Notes under the pieces: model-generated | What the model saw: only the letters and a program-made list of their open reading frames with translations | Database searches by the model: none | What the model was told of the DNA's origin: nothing | Shown: positions 8,319 to 16,571 of the stretch, one piece after another | Layout of the letters: every line of letters begins with the position of its first letter | How positions within the stretch are numbered: the stretch's first letter is position 1 | Translations under genes and position numbers: made by a program | DNA from: Austwickia sp. | GTDB taxonomy: Bacteria > Actinomycetota > Actinomycetes > Actinomycetales > Dermatophilaceae | DNA length: 64,000 nt | Assembly (NCBI GenBank): GCA_016699675.1 | Contig: CP064985.1 | Location: 3,720,001-3,784,000 of the forward strand | Direction: 5' to 3'

Positions 8319-9667
8319 CGCCTGGCCCGCCGCGCCGGGGCGCCGAGGTGGGGCCGTTCCCGCCGTACGACGAGGCGGAGCGCGACACGACGTACGGCGG
8401 CGCGGGGCGCGACACGACGTACGGCGGCGCGGGGCGCGCGGGCGAACCCGGGTACGACGCGGGGGAGCGCGGCGAGCCCGGATCCGGGGACGAGTACGGC
8501 GACGGCTCCTACGACGCCACCGCCCGCGTCGTCGACCCCACGCTGGAGGGGTCCTTCGACGCCGACGACGAACGCCGCGTCGAGGCGGCGCTGCGGCCCA
8601 AGCGGCTGGCGGAGATCGCGGGCCAGACCCGGGTGCGCGAACAGCTGGGGCTCGTGCTGGAGGCCGCCCGTCGGCGCGGCACGCCGCCGGACCACATGCT
8701 CCTGTCCGGACCTCCCGGACTCGGCAAGACGACGCTCGCGATGATCGTCGCGGCCGAGCTGGAGGCGCCGATCCGGGTGACCAGCGGCCCGGCCATCCAG
8801 CACGCCGGCGACCTGGCCTCGATCCTGTCCAGCCTGACCGAGGGGGAGGTGCTCTTCCTCGACGAGATCCACCGGATGTCGCGCGCGGCGGAGGAGATGC
8901 TCTACCTCGCCATGGAGGACTTCCGGGTCGACATCGTCGTGGGCAAGGGGCCGGGGGCGACGGCGATCCCGCTGGAGCTCGCGCCGTTCACCGTCGTGGC
9001 GGCGACGACCCGGGCCGGGCTGTTGCCGGCGCCGCTGCGGGACCGATTCGGGTTCACGGGGCACCTGGACTACTACGAGGTGGACGACCTCGTGGCCATC
9101 ATTCTGCGCTCCGCGCGGCTGCTGGGGGTCGCGACCGACGAGGCCGGGGTCAGCGAGATCGCGCGCCGATCCCGGGGCACGCCCCGGATCGCCAACCGGC
9201 TGCTGCGCCGGGTGCGGGACTGGGCTCAGGTGCTCGGCCAGGACGTCGTCGACCGGGACGCCGCGATGGCCGCGCTGGCCCTGTTCGACGTGGACTCGGC
9301 CGGACTGGACCGGCTGGACCGGGCGGTGCTCGACGCGCTCTGCCGCCGGTTCGCCGGGGGCCCGGTGGGGCTGACCACCCTGGCGGTCGCCGTGGGCGAG
9401 GAGCCGGACACGGTCGAGACGGTCGCGGAGCCGTACCTGGTCCGGGAGGGGTTCATGATCCGTACGCCGCGCGGCCGCGCCGCCTCGGCGGCGGCCTGGG
9501 CGCACCTCGGCCTCGCGGCCCCACCCGGAGCGCCGGGTGCGCCGGGCGGCGCGGCCTGGGCCGGTACGTCGGGCGGGGCGGCCCCCTCGGCACCCGCGGC
9601 GGGCGGGGGCCTTCCCGGCCTCCGTCAGGACGAGCTGCCCTGGGGCGGGACGACCGGCCGCTTTTGA
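8315..9667 (+). CDS. ruvB: Holliday junction branch migration ATPase RuvB, with extended N-terminus
   Basis: AAA+ motor that drives branch migration on RuvA-bound junctions. The conserved body begins near residue 74 (TLEGSFDADDERRVEAALRP). It has Walker A GPPGLGKTTLA, Walker B LFLDEIHRM, sensor 1 AATTRAG, arginine-finger region PLRDRFG and the winged-helix domain. At 450 residues it is about 100 longer than usual. The extra N-terminus holds two exact copies of RDTTYGGAG, and a Gly/Ala-rich tail of about 40 residues ends the protein. ATG 8315 overlaps the ruvA stop. An unannotated later start would shorten the tail-like N-terminus, but no better ribosome site is seen. Confidence 0.95.
   Translation: MTPGPPRRGAEVGPFPPYDEAERDTTYGGAGRDTTYGGAGRAGEPGYDAGERGEPGSGDEYGDGSYDATARVVDPTLEGSFDADDERRVEAALRPKRLAEIAGQTRVREQLGLVLEAARRRGTPPDHMLLSGPPGLGKTTLAMIVAAELEAPIRVTSGPAIQHAGDLASILSSLTEGEVLFLDEIHRMSRAAEEMLYLAMEDFRVDIVVGKGPGATAIPLELAPFTVVAATTRAGLLPAPLRDRFGFTGHLDYYEVDDLVAIILRSARLLGVATDEAGVSEIARRSRGTPRIANRLLRRVRDWAQVLGQDVVDRDAAMAALALFDVDSAGLDRLDRAVLDALCRRFAGGPVGLTTLAVAVGEEPDTVETVAEPYLVREGFMIRTPRGRAASAAAWAHLGLAAPPGAPGAPGGAAWAGTSGGAAPSAPAAGGGLPGLRQDELPWGGTTGRF
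8381..8434 (+). repeat. 27-bp exact tandem duplication inside ruvB
   Basis: Two adjacent identical 27-bp units encode RDTTYGGAG twice in the non-conserved N-terminal extension of RuvB. Each unit contains the word GACGTACGGCG, which recurs elsewhere in the window, for example at 43511-43521. Confidence 0.9.
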
Positions 9668-9746
9668 CGACCGGGACGGCGACGGCGGCCCCCGACCGAT
9701 CGCGGCGGCGCCGCGAGCCGTTTCGCCTCGGATTGGGCGGGTCACT

Positions 9747-9752
9747 TAGACT
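9747..9752 (+). promoter_or_regulatory. Candidate -10 box for secD
   Basis: TAGACT in the 166-nt gap between ruvB and secD, placing a start near 9759 and a leader of about 75 nt. The gap contains no yajC reading frame. Confidence 0.4.
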
Positions 9753-9833
9753 CGCACGGGTGTCCGCGGGTGACTGGCGACCCGGACAGCGCCGCGATCT
9801 CGCGGCGGCGGCGTAATCGAGGACTCGAAACTG

Positions 9834-11789
9834 ATGGCGAAGAACCCACATCGGCGTAAGCCGCTCCGCACGCTGTTGGCGATGCTGGTGATCACGCTTG
9901 GCCTGGCCGGCTTCCTCCTGGCGGTGAACCGGTGGGGGGAGGCGCAGCTCACGCCGAAGCTCGGCCTCGACCTCGAGGGCGGCACGCAGATGATCCTCAA
10001 GCCGCAGGTGCGCTCGGGGGAGGACGTCAACACCGAGGAGCTGTCCCGCGCGGTCGACATCATCCGCAAGCGCGTCGACGGCCAGGGTGTCGCCGAGGCC
10101 GAGGTGAGCACCCTGGGGACCAACGTCGTCGTCACCGTTCCCGGCAAGATCGGCCAGGACCAGCAGCGCGCGCTTGAGCAGTCCAGCCAGATGCGGTTCC
10201 GGCCCGTCCTCGCCGAGCTGCCGACCGGCGCCGGCGCCACCGGGAACCCGACGACGCTGCCGGGCGGGTCCGGCTCCGCCCCGCCCGCGACCGGCAACCC
10301 GAGCACGCTCCCCGGGGCCAGCGCGTCCGTGGGGACCCCGGCGCCGTCGGGGACGACTGGGGCGACCAGCGCGGCCACCACCAAGGCGGCCCAGGCCGTG
10401 GTCCCCGAGGCCCTGCGAACCGCCGGCGATCGCGCCGTCGCGGCCGACCCCACGACCCCGGCCCCCGCCGCAACCACTCCTGCCGCCCCGGGGACTACCC
10501 CCGCCGCACCGGCGACGCCTGCCGCGCCGCAGGCCCCGGGCAACCCGTTCACCAGCGCCCCGGCCGACCCGAACGCCAAGCCGCAGTGGTCGGAGTCCGT
10601 GAAGAACGACCCGAAGCGGCTGGCGCAGTACGCGACGAACCAGTCCTGGGTCACCGCCGACGTCCAGAAGGCGGCCATCGAGCTGCAGTGCCCGCAGAAG
10701 GACTTCGACCCCACGAAGGAAGACCTCACCAAGCCGACGGTCGTCTGCGGCAGCGCCAACCCGGCGGCGAACAACCAGGTGACGGAAAAGTACGTGCTCG
10801 GCCCGGCGATCCTCACCGGCGACGCCCTCGCCGATGCCACGAGCGGCCCCGAAACGACTCCGCAGGGCGCCACGACCGGCCGCTGGGTCGTCAACCTGCG
10901 GATGCAGGGCGGCTACCCGACCGACGTCTACTCGGCCGTCAGCCAGCTCATGGTCGGTCTGCAGCGTCCCGCCAACCAGCTCGCCGTCGTAATGGACGGG
11001 CGGGTCATCTCGGCGCCGTACTTCAGCAGCGCCATCCTCGACGGGTCCGCCCAGATCAGCGGCAACTTCACCGCGGAGAGTTCCAAGCTGCTGGCCGACC
11101 AGCTGAAGTTCGGTTCGCTGCCGATGAGCTTCCAGGCCCAGGAGCTTCAGGACATCAGCCCGACGATCGGTGGCGATCAGCTCCGCAAGGGCCTGATCGC
11201 CGGCGCCATCGGCCTGCTGCTCGTGGTGGTTTACTCGCTGTTCCAGTACCGCGCCCTTGGTTTCGTGACGATCTCCTCGATCGCGGTGGTCGCGCTGCTG
11301 ACCTACCTCACGATCACGCTGTTCGGCTGGAGCCAGAACCTGCGCCTGACCATGGCCGGCGTCACCGGCGCCATCGTCGCCATCGGCACGACCGCGGACA
11401 GCTTCATCGTCTACTTCGAGCGGGTGCGCGACGAGATCCGGGAGGGCCGCGCGCTCCAGGCCGCCGTCGAGACCGGCTGGGCGCGCGCCAAGCGGACCAT
11501 CCTCATCTCGGACGCGGTCAACTTCCTCGCCGCCGCGGTGCTCTACCTGCTGGCCGCGAGCAACGTGCGCGGCTTCGCGTTCATGCTCATGCTGACCACC
11601 ATCCTCGACGTGATCGTGACCTTCCTGTTCACCCACCCGTTGCTGACGCTGCTGGCTACGACGAAGTTCTTCGGTAGCGGGCATCCGTGGTCCGGGCTCT
11701 CCCCGGAGCGGCTGGGCGCGACCCCGCGCTACCGCGGGCGCGGCCGCGTGGCCGGCGCCACGGCGACGGCCCGGGAGGTGACGGCATGA
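9834..11789 (+). CDS. secD: Protein translocase subunit SecD
   Basis: RND-family membrane protein that uses the proton gradient to help Sec-dependent export, acting with SecF. The first helix (about residues 15-31) is followed by the family motif KLGLDLEGGTQMIL. Residues about 130-240 are an Ala/Pro/Thr-rich low-complexity insertion in the first periplasmic domain. The remaining helices are at the C-terminus (GLIAGAIGLLLVVVYSLFQY onward, with GVTGAIVAIGTTADSFIVYFERVRDEIREG). At 651 residues it is longer than the mycobacterial protein because of the insertion. ATG 9834 has a weak CGAGGA site. The stop overlaps the secF ATG. Confidence 0.96.
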   Translation: MAKNPHRRKPLRTLLAMLVITLGLAGFLLAVNRWGEAQLTPKLGLDLEGGTQMILKPQVRSGEDVNTEELSRAVDIIRKRVDGQGVAEAEVSTLGTNVVVTVPGKIGQDQQRALEQSSQMRFRPVLAELPTGAGATGNPTTLPGGSGSAPPATGNPSTLPGASASVGTPAPSGTTGATSAATTKAAQAVVPEALRTAGDRAVAADPTTPAPAATTPAAPGTTPAAPATPAAPQAPGNPFTSAPADPNAKPQWSESVKNDPKRLAQYATNQSWVTADVQKAAIELQCPQKDFDPTKEDLTKPTVVCGSANPAANNQVTEKYVLGPAILTGDALADATSGPETTPQGATTGRWVVNLRMQGGYPTDVYSAVSQLMVGLQRPANQLAVVMDGRVISAPYFSSAILDGSAQISGNFTAESSKLLADQLKFGSLPMSFQAQELQDISPTIGGDQLRKGLIAGAIGLLLVVVYSLFQYRALGFVTISSIAVVALLTYLTITLFGWSQNLRLTMAGVTGAIVAIGTTADSFIVYFERVRDEIREGRALQAAVETGWARAKRTILISDAVNFLAAAVLYLLAASNVRGFAFMLMLTTILDVIVTFLFTHPLLTLLATTKFFGSGHPWSGLSPERLGATPRYRGRGRVAGATATAREVTA

Positions 11790-13111
11790 ACATCGCCCAG
11801 TTCGGTAACGACCTCTACACCGGCAAGCGCTCGATCGACTTCGTCGGCCGGCGCAAGACCTGGTACGTCGTGTCCCTCGTCCTCTTCGCCCTGGCCGCGC
11901 TGGGACTCGGCGTACGGCATCTGAACCTCGGCATCGAGTTCACCGGCGGCTCGGACTTCCGGATCGCCAAGGTCGCCAGCCTCGACGGCTTCGAGCAGCG
12001 GGCGCGCAAGGTCGTCGCCGACGCCGGGGGCGTCGAGGGCGCCAAGGTCACCAAGGTCGGCCAGAGCGACGTCCGAGTGGAGACCGAGAAGTTCGACCCG
12101 GACAAGGCCAAGTCGGTCTCCGAGGCCCTCGCCAAGGAGTTCTCCGTGCCGGCCGACTCCGTGACGACCAGCGTCATCGGGCCGTCGTGGGGTGCCTCGG
12201 TCAGCAAGCAGGCGCTGCAGGCCCTGGCCTGGTTCCTGCTGCTGGTCTCGATCGTGCTGGCCGTGTACTTCCGCACCTGGAAGATGGCCGCCGCGGCCCT
12301 GGTCGCGCTGTTCCACGACATCTTCATCACGGTCGGCATCTACGCGCTCGCCGGCTTCGAGGTTACCCCGGCCTCGATGATCGGGTTCCTGACGATCCTC
12401 GGCTACTCGCTCTATGACACCGTCGTCGTCTTCGACAAGGTCCGCGAGAACACCGACGACGCGATCGCCTCCGGGCGCAGCACGTTCTCGGACGCGGCCA
12501 ACCTCGCGGTCAACCAGACGCTGGTCCGCTCGATCAACACGACGATCGTGGCGCTGCTGCCGGTGGCCGCGATCCTCGTGACCGGCCTGACGGTCATCGG
12601 CCCCGGCACGCTCACCGACCTCGCGCTGGCGCTGTTCGTCGGGATCGCGGTCGGCGCGTACTCCTCGATCTTCATCGCCACCCCCCTGTACGCGCACCTG
12701 CGCGAGGGCGAACCCGAGATGAAGAAGCTCGCCCACCGCGTTGAACGGCACCGCGCCAAGTCCGCCCGGAGCGGGGCGGCGGCGGCTCGCCAGCAGGGCT
12801 CGGCCGCAGCCGAGTTCGACGGCGCGGACACCGACGGTACGCCGGAGGGCGCGGGCGCGCGACGTACCGTCGCCGACCGCAAGCGCGCGGCGACCGCCGC
12901 CACCGCGGGGACCGCACCGACCACCGCGACGGCGACGAGCACCACGGCGGCCGACGAGTCGGTCACGCTACCGGCGCCGGAGGGGGCGCGCGCCGGGCAG
13001 GATGGCGACGTGGACGACGTGCCGCGCACCGCGACGGGACGGCCGATCCACCCGTCCCTGAACACCGGGCCGCGCAACCAGCCCCGCCGTCTGCCGAGGT
13101 CGAAACGATGA
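11786..13111 (+). CDS. secF: Protein translocase subunit SecF
   Basis: Partner of SecD in the SecDF export-assisting complex. After an N-terminal helix the protein shows the NLGIEFTGGSDFRI motif, then five membrane helices including FLTILGYSLYDTVVVFDKVREN, the diagnostic D-N pair region. ATG 11786 overlaps the secD stop and follows GGGAGGTG. The conserved part ends near residue 325. The remaining 115 residues are an Ala/Thr/Arg-rich cytoplasmic tail. The stop overlaps the apt ATG, giving a secD-secF-apt run of overlapping genes. Confidence 0.96.
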   Translation: MNIAQFGNDLYTGKRSIDFVGRRKTWYVVSLVLFALAALGLGVRHLNLGIEFTGGSDFRIAKVASLDGFEQRARKVVADAGGVEGAKVTKVGQSDVRVETEKFDPDKAKSVSEALAKEFSVPADSVTTSVIGPSWGASVSKQALQALAWFLLLVSIVLAVYFRTWKMAAAALVALFHDIFITVGIYALAGFEVTPASMIGFLTILGYSLYDTVVVFDKVRENTDDAIASGRSTFSDAANLAVNQTLVRSINTTIVALLPVAAILVTGLTVIGPGTLTDLALALFVGIAVGAYSSIFIATPLYAHLREGEPEMKKLAHRVERHRAKSARSGAAAARQQGSAAAEFDGADTDGTPEGAGARRTVADRKRAATAATAGTAPTTATATSTTAADESVTLPAPEGARAGQDGDVDDVPRTATGRPIHPSLNTGPRNQPRRLPRSKR

Positions 13112-13638
13112 ACGACAGCCCCATCGCCCAGCTCGTCCACTCGCGGTTGCGGGAGATCCCCGACTTCCCCGAGCCGGGCGTCCTTTTCCGCGACTTCACC
13201 CCCCTGCTCGGCGATGGCACGGCGCTGCGTGCGGTGGTCGACGACATCGCCGGGCGCTACCGCGGCCAGGTCGACGCCGTAGTGGGCATCGAGGCCCGGG
13301 GCTTCATCCTGGCGACGGCGGTGGCGTACGCGCTGGGCATCGGCTTCGTGCCCGTCCGCAAGGAGGGCAAGCTGCCGCACGACGTCCACGCGGTGAGCTA
13401 TTCCCTCGAATACGGGCAGGCGACGATCGAGATGCACACCGACGCCCTGCAGGGCACGCCGCGCGTGCTCGTGATGGACGACGTGCTGGCGACGGGCGGT
13501 ACGGCGGCGGCCGCGTGCGAGCTCGTGGAGCGCGCCGGTGGCCACGTCGTCGCGGTGGAGGTCGTCATCGAGCTGGCGGGGTTCAAGGGGCGAGACGCGC
13601 TACCTGGTCGGCCGGTCAGCGCCATGCTCACCCTATGA
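13108..13638 (+). CDS. apt: Adenine phosphoribosyltransferase
   Basis: Purine salvage enzyme converting adenine and PRPP to AMP. The PRPP-binding loop VLVMDDVLATGGT lies at residues 120-132. The family motifs IPDFPEPGVLFRDFTPLL (residues 17-34), GIEARGFILA (60-69) and VPVRKEGKLP (81-90) are intact. Length 176 residues is typical. It starts at ATG 13108 within the secF stop and sits between secF and rel, the common actinobacterial order. Confidence 0.97.
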   Translation: MNDSPIAQLVHSRLREIPDFPEPGVLFRDFTPLLGDGTALRAVVDDIAGRYRGQVDAVVGIEARGFILATAVAYALGIGFVPVRKEGKLPHDVHAVSYSLEYGQATIEMHTDALQGTPRVLVMDDVLATGGTAAAACELVERAGGHVVAVEVVIELAGFKGRDALPGRPVSAMLTL

Positions 13639-13660
13639 CCACCGACGAGTCCGCGACGCC

Positions 13661-13666
13661 TATCAT
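13661..13666 (+). promoter_or_regulatory. -10 box of a probable leaderless rel transcript
   Basis: TATCAT, followed by 6 nt and the rel ATG at 13673. There is no ribosome site before that ATG, so initiation at or next to the start codon would explain it. Confidence 0.5.
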
Positions 13667-13672
13667 CTGTGC

Positions 13673-16420
13673 ATGAACGCTGCCGACGGCTCGGGGGGCA
13701 GGTCCGGCGCGCCCACCGCGGACCCGCTGACCGCGAGGTCCCCGTCGGGCGACTCCGTGGACTCCCTGGACTCCCTCGCGGAGGTTGACGCGGTCGGTGC
13801 GACGCCAGCCGGCGGGCCCGCCGAGGCACGGCGGGGTGTTCTCCCCGAACCCGACCTCGACGGCGACGACACCGCGGACGCGGCGGGCGCCGACTCCGTA
13901 AGTGCCGCGGACTCCCTGGCCGCCGATGGGCCGACACCGGGTGGAGCGGCGGCGGTGACCCTTCCCGCACCGGCTGTGGCACCGGTTGCGACGCCGGACC
14001 CGGCGCCGGGGCGGGAGCGCCAGCGCGACGGCGGCAAGGGCCGCGGCCGGGGGCGGGAGCAGGGCACGCGCGACGCCGCGGGCAGCCTCGCGGCGCCGGC
14101 GCCGACCCCGTCGCAACCCGGGGCGCCCGCGCCGGTCGGCGTCCTGCGGCCCGAGCCGACCAGCTCGGGCTCCTCCTCGCGGGTCAGGGCCCGCCTGGCC
14201 CGGTTCGGCGGCCCGCGGCACCAGGCCAATCCCGCCCTGGAACCGCTGCTCCGGGTCGTGAAGCAGACCCACCCCCGCGCCGACGTGAGCATCCTGGAGC
14301 GCGCCTACCAGGTCGCGGAGAAGGCCCACGAGGGTCAGGTCCGCAAGAGCGGCGACCCCTACATCACGCACCCGCTGGCCGTGACCCTGATCCTCGCGGA
14401 GCTGGGCATGACCCCGCCGACCCTCGCCGCCGCGCTGCTGCACGACACGGTCGAGGACACGACGTACTCGTTGGACCAGCTACGCCGCGACTTCGGCGAC
14501 GAGATCGCGATGCTCGTCGACGGGGTGACCAAGCTGGAGAAGGTGCGCTACGGGGAGGCGGCGCAGTCCGAGACCGTCCGCAAGATGGTCGTCGCGATGG
14601 CGCGCGACATCCGGGTGCTGGTCATCAAGCTGGCCGACCGGCTGCACAACGCCCGAACATGGAAGTACGTGTCCGCGACCTCGGCGGAGAAGAAGGCCAA
14701 GGAGACGCTGGAGATCTACGCCCCGCTGGCCCACCGGCTGGGCATGAACACGATCAAGTGGGAGCTCGAGGACCTCAGCTTCGCCACGCTCTATCCGCGG
14801 GTGTACGAGGAGATCGTCCGCATGGTCGCCGAGCGGGCGCCGGCGCGCGACGAATACCTTACGCAGGTCAAGGAGCAGGTCAGCGACGACCTCAAGGCGG
14901 CCCGGATCACCGCGGTGGTCTCCGGGCGCCCGAAGCACTACTACTCCGTCTACCAGAAGATGATCGTGCGGGGTCGCGACTTCGAGGACATCTACGACCT
15001 GGTCGCGGTGCGCGTCCTCGTGGAGTCGGTGCGGGACTGCTACGCGGCGCTCGGCGCGATGCACGCCCGGTGGAAGCCGATGCCGGGGCGGTTCAAGGAC
15101 TACATCGCGATGCCCAAGTTCAACATGTACCAGTCGTTGCACACGACGGTCGTGGGGCCGGGCGGCAAGCCCGTCGAGATCCAGATCCGCACCCACACGA
15201 TGCACCGGCGCGCGGAATACGGCATCGCGGCGCACTGGAAGTACAAGGAGGACGGCAGCAAGTCCTCCGGGGCGCGGTCGCGGGACGACACGACCGACAT
15301 GGCGTGGCTGCGGCAGCTCCTCGACTGGCAGCGGGAGACCGCGGACCCGGGGGAGTTCCTGGAGTCGTTGCGGTTCGAGATCAACACCCGCGAGGTCTAC
15401 GTCTTCACCCCGAAGGGCGGGGTGATCGCGTTGCCCGCCGGATCGACGCCGGTGGACTTCGCGTACGCCGTGCACACCGAGGTCGGCCACTTCTGCATCG
15501 GCGCCCGCGTCAACGGGAGGCTGGTCCCGCTGGAGTCGGTGCTCGAGAACGGCGACATCGTCGAGGTCCTGACCAGCAAGGCCGACGGCGCCGGCCCGTC
15601 GCGCGACTGGCTGCTGTTCGTGCGCAGCCCGCGCGCCCGGAACAAGATCCGGCAATGGTTCAGCAAGGAGCGCCGCGAGGAGGCCATCGACTCCGGCCGC
15701 GACGCCATCGCCAAGGCGCTGCGCAAGCAGAACCTGCCGCTGCAGCGGCTCATGGGCGGCGAGACGATGAATGCGGTCGTGCAGCAGCTGCGGTACGCCG
15801 ACATCGACAGCCTCTTCGCCGCCGTGGGGGAGGGGCACGTCTCGGCGGCCAGCATCGTCGAGAAGGTGGTTGCCTCGCATGGCGGGGCCGACGGGGCGAG
15901 CGAGGACCTGGCCGAGGCGACCATCCCCGGCCGCGGGCGGATGCGCAAGCAGCCGACCGATCCGGGGGTCGTCGTGGTGGGCGCCTCGGACGTCTGGGCC
16001 AAGCTGGCCCGCTGCTGCATGCCCGTCCCCGGCGACCCGATCATCGGCTTCGTCACCCGGGGCAGCGGCGTCTCCGTGCACCGCAGCGACTGCACGAACG
16101 CCGAGACCCTCAAGGAGCAGCCCGAGCGGCTCATCGACGTGGAATGGTCCCCGTCGTCGGGCAGCCTGTTCCTCGTTGCGATCCAGGTGGAGACGCTGGA
16201 CCGCAGCGGGCTGCTCTCGGACGTCACGCGGGTGCTCGCCGACCACCACGTCAACATCCTCTCCGCGACCGCGCAGACGTCGCGCGATCGGGTGGCCAGC
16301 CTGCGGTTCACGTTCGAGATGGGCGACCCGAGCCACCTGGACCACGTGATCAAGGCGGTCCGCCGCATCGACGGCGTCTACGACGTCTTCCGGATCAGCG
16401 GCGGCAACCGCCAAAGCTAA
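13673..16420 (+). CDS. relA: Bifunctional (p)ppGpp synthetase/hydrolase Rel
   Basis: Stringent-response enzyme that makes and degrades (p)ppGpp. After about 185 residues of acidic, Ala/Pro-rich low-complexity sequence, the HD hydrolase domain appears with H257-D258 and E261-D262 (HDTVEDT) and VIKLADRLHNARTW. The synthetase domain has GRFKDYIAMPKFNMYQSLHT and RIQ-type RTHTMHRRAEYGIAAHWKYK. TGS (EVYVFTPKGGVIALPAGSTPVDFAY), a zinc-like segment (LARCCMPVPGDPIIGF) and a C-terminal ACT domain follow. Hydrolase and synthetase motifs are both complete, so it should be bifunctional. At 915 residues it exceeds the mycobacterial protein (about 790) because of the N-terminal extension. Start chosen for its leaderless promoter. 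Confidence 0.95.
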   Translation: MNAADGSGGRSGAPTADPLTARSPSGDSVDSLDSLAEVDAVGATPAGGPAEARRGVLPEPDLDGDDTADAAGADSVSAADSLAADGPTPGGAAAVTLPAPAVAPVATPDPAPGRERQRDGGKGRGRGREQGTRDAAGSLAAPAPTPSQPGAPAPVGVLRPEPTSSGSSSRVRARLARFGGPRHQANPALEPLLRVVKQTHPRADVSILERAYQVAEKAHEGQVRKSGDPYITHPLAVTLILAELGMTPPTLAAALLHDTVEDTTYSLDQLRRDFGDEIAMLVDGVTKLEKVRYGEAAQSETVRKMVVAMARDIRVLVIKLADRLHNARTWKYVSATSAEKKAKETLEIYAPLAHRLGMNTIKWELEDLSFATLYPRVYEEIVRMVAERAPARDEYLTQVKEQVSDDLKAARITAVVSGRPKHYYSVYQKMIVRGRDFEDIYDLVAVRVLVESVRDCYAALGAMHARWKPMPGRFKDYIAMPKFNMYQSLHTTVVGPGGKPVEIQIRTHTMHRRAEYGIAAHWKYKEDGSKSSGARSRDDTTDMAWLRQLLDWQRETADPGEFLESLRFEINTREVYVFTPKGGVIALPAGSTPVDFAYAVHTEVGHFCIGARVNGRLVPLESVLENGDIVEVLTSKADGAGPSRDWLLFVRSPRARNKIRQWFSKERREEAIDSGRDAIAKALRKQNLPLQRLMGGETMNAVVQQLRYADIDSLFAAVGEGHVSAASIVEKVVASHGGADGASEDLAEATIPGRGRMRKQPTDPGVVVVGASDVWAKLARCCMPVPGDPIIGFVTRGSGVSVHRSDCTNAETLKEQPERLIDVEWSPSSGSLFLVAIQVETLDRSGLLSDVTRVLADHHVNILSATAQTSRDRVASLRFTFEMGDPSHLDHVIKAVRRIDGVYDVFRISGGNRQS

Positions 16421-16449
16421 GCGCCACGGCCAGAGCTAACGGCAACCGC

Positions 16450-16479
16450 CACCCCGCAGGCTCTCCGGCGGGTGTTTTT
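16450..16479 (+). terminator. Rho-independent terminator after rel
   Basis: CACCC(C)GC ... GCGGGTG stem with a one-base bulge, followed by TTTTT. It lies between rel (+) and the convergent DUF349 gene (-), in the correct place to end rel. Confidence 0.75.
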
Positions 16480-16571
16480 CGCAACCATGGTGACGGAAAT
16501 GAGCCGCGGGTGGACGCCTCTGGTGATCTCAGGGGCGCCTGAGGCGCGGCGGTGACCGGGTGGCCGGAGGG

